Shown: positions 34,317-44,555, counted from the stretch's first letter. The stretch is 64,000 nucleotides of DNA from Azolla caroliniana (GCA_043228905.1 JBHGNT010000001.1:21080001-21144000); one strand, 5' to 3'. The notes: generated by a model not told the origin, from the letters alone. Numbers and translations: made by a program.

Positions 34317-35360
34317 TATGTTGGCCACTTCCTTTCTTCCTCTCTCTTATGACCAACAACTCGTTCATTCACTCTCATGTTTTTGCTGTGTGTGTGTGTG
34401 TGAAACAAAGCTCTTGGAGCCTACGGTGGTAGGCAAAAATAAATCAGAGAAGCTTTTGATCGCGTCTTGTAAAACAAAATCTATCGATGCCCGACATTTG
34501 TTTTCTTTTTACATTGCAAACCCGTGGAGGTGGCAACATGTGGAAATTTTACCTTCTTGACCTCTCACATTATTTGGGCCAGACCTCCCAAGGCCATTCA
34601 CAAGTGCTTCTCTGCCCCCATGTTGGCAGGTCATTCCTATCCATCGGAGTCTTGATGGATATTTGTTCATCAAAATCATAAGTCTAGATTATGGTGGAAA
34701 ATGATCCCATGAATACCTCTTTTCAGAAGTGGGCCCAACCCAAACATTTCTCCATGGCCTTGTCTAAGGGTCTTAGTACTACCACATGGATTTGGAATCT
34801 ACAAGCTAATGCTTATGATTCACAATAATGATTCAAAGGAACTATTCGCTTGTGTGAGCGAGGGTCCTACAATACATGGTGGCGCTTTGCAATTTTCCTT
34901 TCTTAGATGTGTTCGAGGGTAAACAACCATCTGGTGGTGTGTTAACACAAAGAAACAATAGTTACCTTCATGTTACAAACATGCACCATTTTGCAGGTGA
35001 TGTGGCTAGACATGGGTGCTAATCACTCTTGAACTTACTAAACAAGACATCCTAGGCTACTGAAGAAAACACCCTAATCATGTCCTTCCTTTCTTAACTG
35101 AAGGATATAATAAAACGAGTAACTTAATATATAATTTAACCCACACGAGAAATCATACATGCTCATAATATGTGTGGTCACAAGGTGCCTTGAATATAGG
35201 GCCACCTAGGAGGATGCAAAGCAATTGGAGAATGCAAATTATAACTTGTATGTCAATATTAGGGATGTTGATATGGTTGTCAATAACGAGGGTAATGATC
35301 TTGAGCTCATGTGGGAAGCACTAGTTAAAAAGATGAAAAATGGGTGTCTGGCCAGTTGGA
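34311..35360. other. Intergenic, no gene recognised
   Basis: No convincing coding sequence. Around 35010 one frame reads MWLDMGANHS, faintly like a copia protease start, and the following 300 bp may be old retroelement sequence, but it is too decayed to name. Confidence 0.4.
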
Positions 35361-35868
35361 TGCCAAATTTAGGCTTGTTTTAAACAAGAACAAGGAGTTG
35401 ATATTGATAAAATCTTCTCTTCGACGGTCAAGATGACTACGTTACACATGATGTTCGAATTTGAGCCGACTTCTCCTAAATCATTTCCACTCGACCCGAA
35501 TTTGGTCAACCAAGAGATAGAAGATGAAGATCAACTGAGGCATATGTTCGAAGAAAGTCTGATCATGACCAGGCTCAGTGGGCCACAAGAACCCTCGAGC
35601 GACCAGAGCACATCTTGGCCAAGTCCGAAGATGGACAAAAGGCTAGGCCAAAATGCTGGAATATGAAGCTGATCATTTCAACGACAACGAATCGACTCAC
35701 TCACTCGATAGTGAGTTCGGTAGCTTCATGAACTATGGGTCGTGAACTATGGGTCGAAGCAATGAACAAGGAGATGTGGGCACTATGCAAGAAGGAGACA
35801 TGGGATCTCGCTCCCCACTCACCACACAAAAAGGCGATCGGTTGCATGTGGATTTACAAAGTGAAGTA
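35361..35868 (+). pseudogene. Copia RT and IN-RT linker fragments
   Basis: 35380-35450 reads KQEQGVDIDKIFSSTVKMTT, an RT start. Next comes a linker of the intronic-element lineage ([20 protein letters not shown]) and a second RT start ([19 protein letters not shown], then GCMWIYKVKY) cut by the LTR at 35869. Two fragments from different places in pol are fused, in an order that no intact element has. Confidence 0.7.
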
Positions 35869-36303
35869 TGTTGAGCGGACAAGCTCAACCGGACCCGGAT
35901 CGGTTGAACAAGCCAGAGCCAGATCGGAGTTTGGAATGAAGAGTCGGATCAGTGTCCGGACAGTATTCGGAACCATGTGCCGGATCAGATTGGAACCGGT
36001 AGGCCGTTAGAGGCTTACGAATCTAGCCTACTACGTAGGCATATTTTTGGGAGTCCGTGTTAGTCACTCATATGAGCATTGAAGTACGTGTCAATACGTC
36101 TGTTAGTCCTTTTATGGGCTTGTATAAAAGTGCTCACTGAGCACACTGTATGTACAAAGTATTATTATTATTTTGAATCAAGTTGTGTTCCTGCTCTAAC
36201 TATGTCTCTCTCTTGTGTGTAAGGTTTCCATTAAACCTGTCTCCATTCTGTTGCTATCCGGTTGAGCCGGTTTTGTTTTAGCTTCCGCATATTTACTTTT
36301 ACA
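35869..36303 (+). repeat. 5' LTR of the 35869 copia element
   Basis: TGTTGAGCGGACAAGC..ACTTTTACA. It carries the inverted repeat GAAGTACGTGTCAATACGTC (36081-36100), TATAAAA (36123-36129) and the perfect palindrome GTGCTCACTGAGCAC (36130-36144). Confidence 0.88.
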
Positions 36304-36315
36304 TGGTATCAAAGC
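36304..36315 (+). other. Primer binding site, initiator tRNA-Met
   Basis: TGGTATCAAAGC directly after the LTR; one G-to-A difference from the usual site. Confidence 0.85.
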
Positions 36316-36400
36316 GCGAGGGTTGAGAACCTCTACAGCCGACGAGCGATTTCTGAAGACAAACCTAACACCCGGTAGAGAATAGAAAACAAAGGTTAGA

Positions 36401-39400
36401 ATGGACAGAGGAATGGTTAGCTCGCTCCCGACGGAGAAGCACGACAGATTCAACTATGCACCTTGGTTGTACAAGATGCAACAGTACTTGCTCGGGCACG
36501 GTTATTGGAGTTATGTCGACGGAGCTAACGACACGACACTTTATGCAGCACACAAGGACTTCTCGGCTTGGGAACAAGCGGCAAGCACAATTATGTACCG
36601 TGTTGGGTCGAGTGTTGGGGATTAGCTGCTCCGCCATATCTGGGATGCCAAGATGCCGAAGGAAGCTTGGGGGAAACCTGAAGAAGGTCTTCGTCGCAAG
36701 CACCACGGCCCGGAAGCTGTAACTCCGATAGGAGTTGAGCAATGCCCGACAGAAGGACATGTCGGTGGCCGAATATACAGCCTGGATCAAAGAGATCTAC
36801 GACTCACTTGCCTCCATCAACGTGAATGTCGAGGAAGATGAGATGGTGGAGGTCTGTCTCAGGGGCGTCATGTCAAAGTTTGGAACATTCTAGACTACGG
36901 TCTGTACAAGGGAGAATACGCCCTCGTTTTTTGACTTATAGTCGATGCTCCTAGTAGAGGAGAACCACATGGGTGCGTCAACAAGGATGCACACTAACAA
37001 CAAGATGTTGTACATGGAGGCAGATCGATCCCCTGGGCGTGGTGGACGAGGCGGATTGGCACACAATAGCAGCAGCCGACAAGAGCAAAACTAGAGGCAT
37101 AGAGATACTGTCGACAACAATTCCGGACCCTCCACAAGCAAGGGGAGTCAAAGCGGTGCCGGAAACTGGCAATCAAAGGCCGACATGGAATGCTAGTATT
37201 GTGGCAGGAAAGGTCACAAGGAAAGCGAGTTATGGAAGAAGCGCGCTGATTCGGATAAATCTGGATCCGGCAAAGCCGGACAAAGGAACCGACAAAGCTC
37301 GCACTACATAGAAGGATCAGAAGGATCCGGAACCGGTAAGACCAGAAAAGGGTCAATGTTTGTGATGAAACACAAGGCAAACTCGATGAAGAAGACCACT
37401 TCTGGATCGGAGGAAGTGTGGTACGTTGACTCCGGAGCATCTAACCACATAACGAAACCAGAGACGACACTACTCACCCAATTGTGCATGTCGGAGAAGT
37501 CTCTTTAAGCCATGTTAGAGAAAAGGGAAAGCCATGTTGGAGAACTACATGTTCCAACAATCACAAAAAACCTTGTGTCGGCCGGGCTAATCATCAACCA
37601 GGGGATGCAGGTGCGGTTTACGCACTTCGGGTGCTTCATTGAGGAAGAAGGCTGGATAATTGTGCAAGGGCGTTGGGATGGGAGGATGTTTATCCTCGAC
37701 ACCAATGACGTGTGCACAACTATGTTCGCAAAAGGACAGAAGGTTGAATCAGATATCGACCTAGGGCACAAGCGGGTCAGCCACGTCAAGACCTGCTATC
37801 GAAACATATTGTTTTTGGTTGTTTTCAGAAGGCCCAAATATGTGAAGCCTACCAACTCGAGAAGCAACATCGTCTTCCGTTCCCCACTGAGAGAAACTGG
37901 AGCCGTAACAAGCTCAATCTAACACATTTGGATGTATGGGGATCGACACAGAATGTTAGTCTTGGCGGGAGCCGATATTTTGTCTCCTCCATCAACGACT
38001 ATAGCCGGTACACATGGATCTACCTAATCAAAAGAAAAAGCGAAGTTTTTGACTATTTCCGGAACTTGCAAAGTCTTGTAGAACGGGAAATAGAGAGGAA
38101 GATCAAGTGCTTGCGGTCAGATGGCGGAAAAGAATATTTTTCCGGCCAATTCAACAGTTAGCTACAAAAGAAAGGGATTCGAAGGGAACTCAGTTGCCAA
38201 TACACACCGGAACAGAACAGTGTGGCCGAAAGGAAGAACCGGTCAATTTTGGAGGCGGAACGGGAAATGTTGGAAGAGAAAAGCATGGCCAAGTTCTACT
38301 AGGTCGAAGTGGTCCGGATGGCTATTTACATCTAAAACTGGATCCAGGATAAGGTGTCAGCAAACAAGCTATATTTTGGGTGGAAGCGAATTTAAGACAC
38401 TTTAAGATATTATGTAGCATTGCATATGTACATGTGGCGGATGAGAAGCGGAGAAAGCTAAACCCGAAGTCGAAGAAGTGCATCAGTGTTGGCTACTCAC
38501 ATGAGCAAAAGGGTTATAAGTGCTATAACCCCTAAGCAAAACAAGTTCAGGTAAGCCGAGATGTCGAATTTGACGAGTCGGCATCATGGTACTCTCTCCC
38601 AACTCCGATGTCCAACTTTGACCCGATTTTGGAGGATGAGGCCAATGAGCCCGAAACGATCCGGGCAGAAGATGAAGAAGGATTCGGTACTCTAGATGAG
38701 GGTTGGATCACATTTGGGCTAAGTGGGCCGAATGAGTGACTGAGTTGGCATGACCAGTCAGAGAAGAGCCGGCGAGTAGCCGACGGTCGTGCTCTCCCTG
38801 TGCAAGGAACCGAAAAGGTGGTTCACGCGCAAAGAGAAGGGGAAGAAGAAGATGATGGAATATGACACTGGAATACACAAATGCGGCAAGGAACACACAT
38901 TGGCGTGTCACTATGGAGGAAGAGATGCGGGCACTTGATGCCAACGACACATGGGACCTGGTTGACCGACCCCGACATTACAAACCGATCGGTTGCAAGT
39001 GGGCGTACAAGGTAAAGTATAATACTGACGGTTCGGTCAACTGATACAAGGGCCGATTATTGGCCAAAGGATATGCGAAAACCCACGGAATCGACTATGA
39101 CGAGACCTTCGCTCCGGTAGTGAAGATGAGGACGGTTCATGTGGTGCTAGCGGTTGCGGCGGCAAGGGTGTGACATCTTCACCAAATGGACATGAAGAAT
39201 GCATTTCTTCAAGGCGATCTTGAAGAACATGTCTACATGATCCAATCCCCTGGATTTCAGTCGGAGATGAACAAGTTAGCAATGTGCTGACTCAAGAAGT
39301 CGCTTTATGGCCTAAAGGAATCCCCCCATGCTTGGAATTCGAAGATCACGCACCGATTGCATAAGATGGGGTTTGTGGCCTTGAAGTCAGATTCTTCACT

Positions 39401-39999
39401 ATTCATGCGGAATGGTCCGAACAATCCGGTATGTATCCTATTATACGTAGAAGTCAGATTCTTCATTGTTCATCCGAACTAGTCCGAACGGTCTGGTATG
39501 TATCCTGTTATACGTAGATGATCTAGTCATCACATGGCCCAGACTTGCTGAAATCGGCCGACTGAAGTCCCAAATGTGTGATGCATTCAAAATGAAGGAC
39601 CTGGGGGACCTTCATTACTTCCTCGAGATCGAAGTGATCCACACCCTCGAGGGGATATTGCTCTCACAATGACATTATGTGTTGAATATGATGTACAAGT
39701 TCGGCATGATGGATTGCCGACCAGTCTCCACACCCTTGGACCAGAACCTAAAGCTTCGTCCCGACTCCGAACTGGCTTGCGATGAGAAACGGTTCAAACA
39801 AATTGTTGGAAACCTTATTTATTTGGCAGTCACCCGGACAAACATTAGCTATCTAGTCGAAGGGATAAGTTAGTTCATGCAGAAGCGGACTATGGAGCAC
39901 CTTTAGTGCGTGCACCGAATACTGAGGTATATTAGCGGCACTAAGGATTGGGGACTGTTATACCAACGTGGTTGAACCGAGAAGCTCATCGGATATACC
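36401..39999 (+). pseudogene. Degenerate copia gag-pol, 5' part
   Basis: Gag starts MDRGMVSSLPTEKHDRFNYA (ATG 36401), with a stop at 36623. The zinc knuckle is damaged (Y-C-G-R-K-G-H-K-E-S-E, about 37196). The protease motif WYVDSGASNHIT is at 37421. Integrase: [44 protein letters not shown] (Asn of DNGG lost), AERKNRSILE. RT: EEEMRALDANDTWDL (38920), [28 protein letters not shown] (about 39499), DLGDLHYFLEIEV. It ends in RNase H at GYT, where the 40000 element inserted. A 67-bp tandem duplication disrupts RT at 39383-39516. Many stops. Confidence 0.87.
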
Positions 40000-40456
40000 T
40001 GTTACCCAGACCCGGACAGTCAGTTTTACCGAACAAGTGGGAAAGCGTCGAAAACGGAGTCGGTTCGGATCGACTGTTCGGATCAATGACTCAGCAGTAA
40101 ACGAAGAGAACTAAGTTAGTTAGATAATTTTGTAATTCTTGATAGTAAGTAGGAATAGTTCTTGATGAGAAAAGACCTTCGGTATACCTATAAAAGGGAA
40201 CCGAAGGCATTGTAAGAAAGGTCGTTTTATTTAGTAATATAAGCTTAAGTTAGGAATATCCTGTACGGATTCTGTGTTCTTCCTATTGTCTATATTGTTA
40301 AGTGCAAGCTTCCTAATTTATAACTAAGTAACGATCACGGTAATTACCGATTAATATAGTATAATTCCGTTCGTAAAACACAATTCCTTGTTAGAACGTT
40401 GAGTAGCGACGTTCACTCTTCTGTATCGGTAGTAGTTAGTAATTAGCCGATTAACA
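40000..40456 (+). repeat. 5' LTR of the non-autonomous element
   Basis: 457 bp. TATAAAA at 40189-40195 lies between the arms of an exact 8-bp inverted repeat, CCTTCGGT (40176-40183) and ACCGAAGG (40200-40207). From the TATA box to the ORF start at 40517 there is no other ATG. Confidence 0.95.
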
Positions 40457-40467
40457 CAGAAGAATTT

Positions 40468-40521
40468 TGGCACGCCCAGTGGGACTCGAACCCACAATCC
40501 CTTGATTAGAAGTCAAATGCC
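40468..40521 (+). other. Extended primer binding site: complement of the 3' half of tRNA-Arg(UCU)
   Basis: The reverse complement of these 54 bases folds as a tRNA 3' half. In order it has a D-arm edge, an anticodon arm with loop CTTCTAA (anticodon TCT), a 5-nt variable loop, a T-arm GTGGG-TTCGAGT-CCCAC, the acceptor strand TGGGCGT, discriminator G and the added CCA. Ordinary plant LTR elements match only the last 12-18 nt. It begins 11 bases after the LTR. The start codon of the ORF (40517-40519) lies inside the block. Confidence 0.85.
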
Positions 40522-41635
40522 GATTCCTGTGTCTGAAGAACTGCGATTGTGGCTTCATGAGAGAAACTTACAAGGTTTCATCAAAGTAGCAGAAGCGGAA
40601 CCTCATCCGCAGGCGGAAGAATTGGTACAACAAATAGACATCACCAAAATCACCACAAAGAAAATACGAAATGCATTACAGATGCCAAGAGGAGGCTTTG
40701 AGGCAGTTAAAAAACCTTCATCAGAAGCACTCCAATCGTATTTCGGGGAATACTCACCCTCGGCAAAAGCATATCAGACTTATGGAGGTCGGGATGAGTT
40801 TTTCCATGAAGTGGCTAGATTTTTATTAGAGGTGGGATTTGTCAGTCCTCGTTTTTATTGTATGCCGAAAAAAAGGGCTGGGTTTATCATAGCCGCATAC
40901 GAAAAAGAGGATTTCAACTGGCCACTATTGTCGGGGGAAGCTCTGAGAGAGCAGCTACAAGGGGTAAAAACAGGAAAACCGATGAAGCAAATTTTTGGTC
41001 GTTGGTTATCGGTATTGTTTCCGATTCAAGAATCGGAAACTCTTGTTCAGTCAAGAAGACCACCGATAGTACAAGCACCGCGAAGACACCGACAGGTAGT
41101 ACATGAAGAATGGATAGAGGAAGAATCGGCACATGCCGATAATATACAAACGAATATGCCTCAGTCGGAACCACCAAGACCAGAGAATTCCGAAAACAGG
41201 CAACCAGCAGCCGAACAAGAAACAGTTGACAATTTGATAAACAAGCAACAGCCGACAGAAAATCGACAACAAGCAGAGAAGATGCGACAAAGGACAAGGA
41301 TTAAACAAAAGGCTAATCGGCAATTCCAACCAGAAAACAGTGAGGGGTCAGCACCGAAAAGGCAACGCACAAAGGAAAATTCGAATACGCCTGTAGTAAC
41401 AGAAGTAATAAAACCAGGGAATGAAAGCGTTTCGACACAACCTCAACAAGGACAATCTTCAAAAGTAGCAATTCGGGAAGCACATGGGTACTTGGATATT
41501 CCACCAGCAGCACATGAATTAGCTGCCATTTTACAGTTTGGAACTTCATACGAACTGGTTGAATGGTTGGCTAAAAGACTGACAGAAGTATCAGAACGGC
41601 TGGCTCAAGAACATAATGACCGAATAATGATATAG
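40517..41635 (+). CDS. Element-encoded protein, N-terminal half (unknown function)
   Basis: ATG at 40517 is the first ATG after the TATA box; an in-frame TTG lies 15 bases upstream. It encodes 372 residues beginning MPIPVSEELRLWLHERNLQG. Residues about 1-180 look globular (SPSAKAYQTYGGRDEFFHEV, FGRWLSVLFP). Residues 185-310 are polar and low-complexity, rich in Gln, Asn, Glu and Arg, with basic clusters (RRHRQ, KRQRTKE) that could be nuclear localisation or nucleic-acid binding. The end is folded again (HELAAILQFGTSYELVEWLAKRLTE). No family is recognised. It ends in TAG (41633-41635), and the same frame continues open. Confidence 0.75.
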   Translation: MPIPVSEELRLWLHERNLQGFIKVAEAEPHPQAEELVQQIDITKITTKKIRNALQMPRGGFEAVKKPSSEALQSYFGEYSPSAKAYQTYGGRDEFFHEVARFLLEVGFVSPRFYCMPKKRAGFIIAAYEKEDFNWPLLSGEALREQLQGVKTGKPMKQIFGRWLSVLFPIQESETLVQSRRPPIVQAPRRHRQVVHEEWIEEESAHADNIQTNMPQSEPPRPENSENRQPAAEQETVDNLINKQQPTENRQQAEKMRQRTRIKQKANRQFQPENSEGSAPKRQRTKENSNTPVVTEVIKPGNESVSTQPQQGQSSKVAIREAHGYLDIPPAAHELAAILQFGTSYELVEWLAKRLTEVSERLAQEHNDRIMI

Positions 41636-42985
41636 AAAGCCTTACGAGGAGTGTTGGAACCTCAAGAAAAAGCAGAGATAGAGAAAATCGGCCGGAAAAG
41701 AAGTGCACAGAATAGAGGGGAGGCTATTGAAATGCCACCATTACATGAAGCACTGGTCGAAATTCATAAAGAATATGAAACGGCACGCAAAGCAGCCAGT
41801 GATATGGCTGAAAGATACAAAAGTGTATCAGCATCGGCGGAGGTGCTGAAACATCAGTTTGGTAACATACAGGCAGAAAATAAAGAACTAAAAGAAAGTC
41901 TAAACAAATGGGAAACACAGGCACGGCTTATGGTGTCGGAGTCAGAATGGCAGCAGAAATTGGAGGACGCTGAGAAAGCACGTCAAGCAGAAACAACAAG
42001 GGCCAACAATGCTGTATTTCGAACTACAGAATTAGAAAAACAAATAGAAACCATTCAGAATGGTCAATACAAAGTTCTCGAAGAAAAAAATCAATTAATA
42101 AACGAATTACAGAAAAATCTAGAAGAAGCTAAGACGGCCAATCATACATATACCGAACAAATTGAAGAATTCGAAAGGTATATAGTGTCACAGGAAAGTC
42201 AATTGACAGAAAAAGAGCGGAGTCTTGAAGAAGTCAACAGAAGAATTACGGAACAGCAGGAGGAATGGAGCAAAGAGAAATCGGCATTCGAACAACAACT
42301 GGACGAAATTCGGAAGATATCGGAACAAAGACGGCTGGACATATATGTAGTCGAATCCAAACTAATGCGAGCTGAAAGTGAGAACCGAACCACTATTACG
42401 GATTTACGGAAAGAGTTGCAAACCGCCCAATACGTCGCAAGCATCACTAGGGACAAAGTGCAGCACATCATAGGGAAACATCGAAACCTAGCAAAGAAAA
42501 TGATCGATGAATCCCTTGCGCAAGGATGGAAGTTATGGACGGCACAAGCGGCGGAATTACAGTTATTGCGTGCCGACAAAAATAACCGTCAGGTCCAAGG
42601 TGCAGGTTTTTTTAAAATGGCACAAAAGGATATTGACAATATCCAAGAGGATATCATGAAAGATATGGACGAAATTGCGGCATTTTATAGAGAAGAAATT
42701 CAACGTATTATGCAAGAATTCAACAAAAATGATATAGGCACTTCCGTCCAGTTGGATAAAATCGAAGCCGAAAGAACCAGCAAGACTCCTGGTCTTCAAG
42801 CTCCCGGAAGAAGTGAACCAGAGCAGCCAACCGAATCACAACATTCAAAACCTGCTCCGAATGACGACTGTGACACAGATGAAGATGAAGATGAAGAGGA
42901 AGATATAGGTGGAATACATCCAAGGCCAGAAGAGCCTTCGATTTTTGATATTCTGAACGATTCGGATGAAGAGCTACAGGAATAG
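41636..42985 (+). CDS. Element-encoded coiled-coil protein, C-terminal half
   Basis: In the same frame as the preceding ORF, directly after its TAG; the first in-frame ATG is at 41731 (MPPLHEALVEIHKEYETARK). Residues are strongly alpha-helical with heptad-like Leu/Ile and Glu/Lys pattern over about 280 residues (for example NELQKNLEEAKTANHTYTEQ), then a short hydrophobic segment (GAGFFKMAQKDIDNI), a Pro/Ser linker and an acidic tail (DTDEDEDEEED). A long coiled coil suggests self-assembly, perhaps a Gag-like role, but this is inference. The two ORFs together would give one protein of about 820 residues if the TAG were read through or is a recent mutation. Confidence 0.75.
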   Translation, partial: KALRGVLEPQEKAEIEKIGRKRSAQNRGEAIEMPPLHEALVEIHKEYETARKAASDMAERYKSVSASAEVLKHQFGNIQAENKELKESLNKWETQARLMVSESEWQQKLEDAEKARQAETTRANNAVFRTTELEKQIETIQNGQYKVLEEKNQLINELQKNLEEAKTANHTYTEQIEEFERYIVSQESQLTEKERSLEEVNRRITEQQEEWSKEKSAFEQQLDEIRKISEQRRLDIYVVESKLMRAESENRTTITDLRKELQTAQYVASITRDKVQHIIGKHRNLAKKMIDESLAQGWKLWTAQAAELQLLRADKNNRQVQGAGFFKMAQKDIDNIQEDIMKDMDEIAAFYREEIQRIMQEFNKNDIGTSVQLDKIEAERTSKTPGLQAPGRSEPEQPTESQHSKPAPNDDCDTDEDEDEEEDIGGIHPRPEEPSIFDILNDSDEELQE

Positions 42986-43029
42986 GCGTGGGTTCGCTGG
43001 ACAAGGTCCTGGCCCACGGACGTGCCAAG
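42986..43029 (+). other. tRNA-like 3' terminus of the internal region (no polypurine tract)
   Basis: The 44 bases between the stop codon and the 3' LTR contain GTGGGTTCG, a 16-base insert that can itself pair (GGAC..GTCC), then CCCACGGACGTGCCAAG. Apart from the enlarged loop this matches the T-arm and acceptor end of the tRNA-Arg whose complement is the primer site at 40468: GTGGG/CCCAC stem, then an acceptor-like strand ending GCCA. No purine-rich run stands where a polypurine tract is needed. Confidence 0.7.
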
Positions 43030-43486
43030 TGTTACCCGGACCCGGACAGTTAGTTTTACCGAACAAGTGGGAAAGCGTCGAAAACGGAGTCGGTTCGGAT
43101 CGACTGTTCGGATCAATGACTCAGCAGTAAACGAAGAGAACTAAGTTAGTTAGATAATTTTGTAATTCTTGATAGTAAGTAGGAATAGTTCTTGATGAGA
43201 AAAGACCTTCGGTATACCTATAAAAGGGAACCGAAGGCATTGTAAGAAAGGTCGTTTTATTTAGTAATATAAGCTTAAGTTAGGAATATCCTGTACGGAT
43301 TCTGTGTTCTTCCTATTGTCTATATTGTTAAGTGCAAGCTTCCTAATTTATAACTAAGTAACGATCACGGTAATTACCGATTAATATAGTATAATTCCGT
43401 TCGTAAAACACAATTCCTTGTTAGAACGTTGAGTAGCGACGTTCACTCTTCTGTATCGGTAGTAGTTAGTAATTAGCCGATTAACA
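43030..43486 (+). repeat. 3' LTR of the non-autonomous element
   Basis: 457 bp, same as 40000-40456 except near the start (ACCCGG for ACCCAG, AGTTAG for AGTCAG). Confidence 0.95.
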
Positions 43487-43491
43487 ATACC

Positions 43492-44555
43492 GATGTCGAC
43501 TAGGCCAGAGATGCGTCGGATCGACGGTCCATTTCCGGATTCATGTTTTCTCTGGGTAGCACGGTTATTGCGTGGAGCAGCAAAAAGCGGCCAACTGTGG
43601 CTCTGTTGAGCATTGAGGCTGAATATCGGGGCGCTATCATTTCCACTTATGAAGCCATTTGGCTTCGGTGGCTGCTGCAAGACCTCTAGATCGAAGTACC
43701 AACTCCAATCCCGATCTACTGTGACAACATGAGTAACATGCAGCTAGCCAAGAACCTTGTGTTCCATGCTTGGACGAAGTACATAGAAGTGCATTACCAT
43801 CTTGTGCATGAGCAGGTCCTCAATGGTGAAGTAGAACTCCGGTATGTTTGGACAGATAGAAAAGTTTCCGACATCTTCATGAAGGCCCTTGAAATCGACA
43901 AGTTGCAACTTTTTTCGGAGATGCTTGGTCTTCAGCATCTCGACATGCTGCACTTGAGGTGGAGAACCGGTATTGATACGGGGAGAACTGGAACGAAAAC
44001 CGGGAAAACAAGGGGAGACAAGAAGAAAAAGGAAGCCGAGTCGACTGAAGAAGTCGGCACATCTGATAAAGTCGAAACAAGCGGTGACGGCGACAGAGTC
44101 AAGAAGGACAGAGCCAACTGGAAGGCTAAGACCCAGACATGGTCCGATGTGGTAAAGGGCCTCAAGATTGAGGACGAATGGGAGACAACCAATTCGGACA
44201 AGAGCTGGAATGAATCGGAATCACCCGGTTTGGAAGAGGCATTTGATTCGAAGGACCCAGATCAACTGAAGGCCAAACAAACAAGGAGAGACAGAAGTCG
44301 ACACCGACACGGAGGAACAAACGGGTCGAGACGTGCCAGAGTCGCAACAACAAGGGAGCTGAGATGGGCCTTTTGAACAGACAGGCCGGCCGAGAAGGTC
44401 GAGATGTGCGAAACCGAACGCGTCGCGGGAAGACGAACCAGAACGGACGAGGATCGTGAGCCAGGCAAGAGGACACCAGGTGGAGCCGGAGGAGAGAACC
44501 GGCTATCACAGACACAAACACTGCGATCCGACCTCAAGTGGAGCTTGAGGGGGAA
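43492..44555 (+). pseudogene. Copia RNase H and post-RNase H extension, 3' part of the 35869 element
   Basis: RNase H resumes after the insertion: STSGFMFSLGSTVIAWSSK, IEAEYRGAIISTYEAIW, FHAWTKYIEVHYHLVHE, DIFMKALEIDKLQLF. Past the usual end (LRW in place of LRGG) the frame stays open to 44376 and encodes a charged extension with KAKTQTWSDVVKGLKIEDE, a Ser/Glu-rich part and an Arg-rich part (RRDRSRHRHGG). A GAGCTTGAGGGGGAA polypurine tract follows. Confidence 0.8.

Larger units (their letters stand above)
40000..43486 (+). mobile_element. Young non-autonomous LTR retrotransposon with tRNA-Arg-half primer site, TSD ATACC
   Basis: 3487 bp. LTRs of 457 bp at both ends (TGTTACC..TTAACA) differ at about two positions. 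The 5-bp duplication ATACC flanks it (39995-39999 and 43487-43491), splitting the host RNase H between GYT and the following residues. The internal region encodes one long frame broken by a single TAG and shows no protease, integrase, RT or RNase H motif and no CCHC knuckle. The primer site is complementary to the 3' half of tRNA-Arg(UCU). Mobilisation must depend on enzymes supplied by another element. The tRNA-Arg primer and an unrelated ORF recall what is known of Ogre/Tat gypsy elements, so a derivative of that group is one possibility. Confidence 0.95.

Noticed and set aside
40468-40521. A tRNA-Arg gene on the minus strand
   Set aside because: Only the 3' half is present. It carries a CCA end not encoded in plant nuclear tRNA genes, and it sits exactly at a primer-site position after an LTR.
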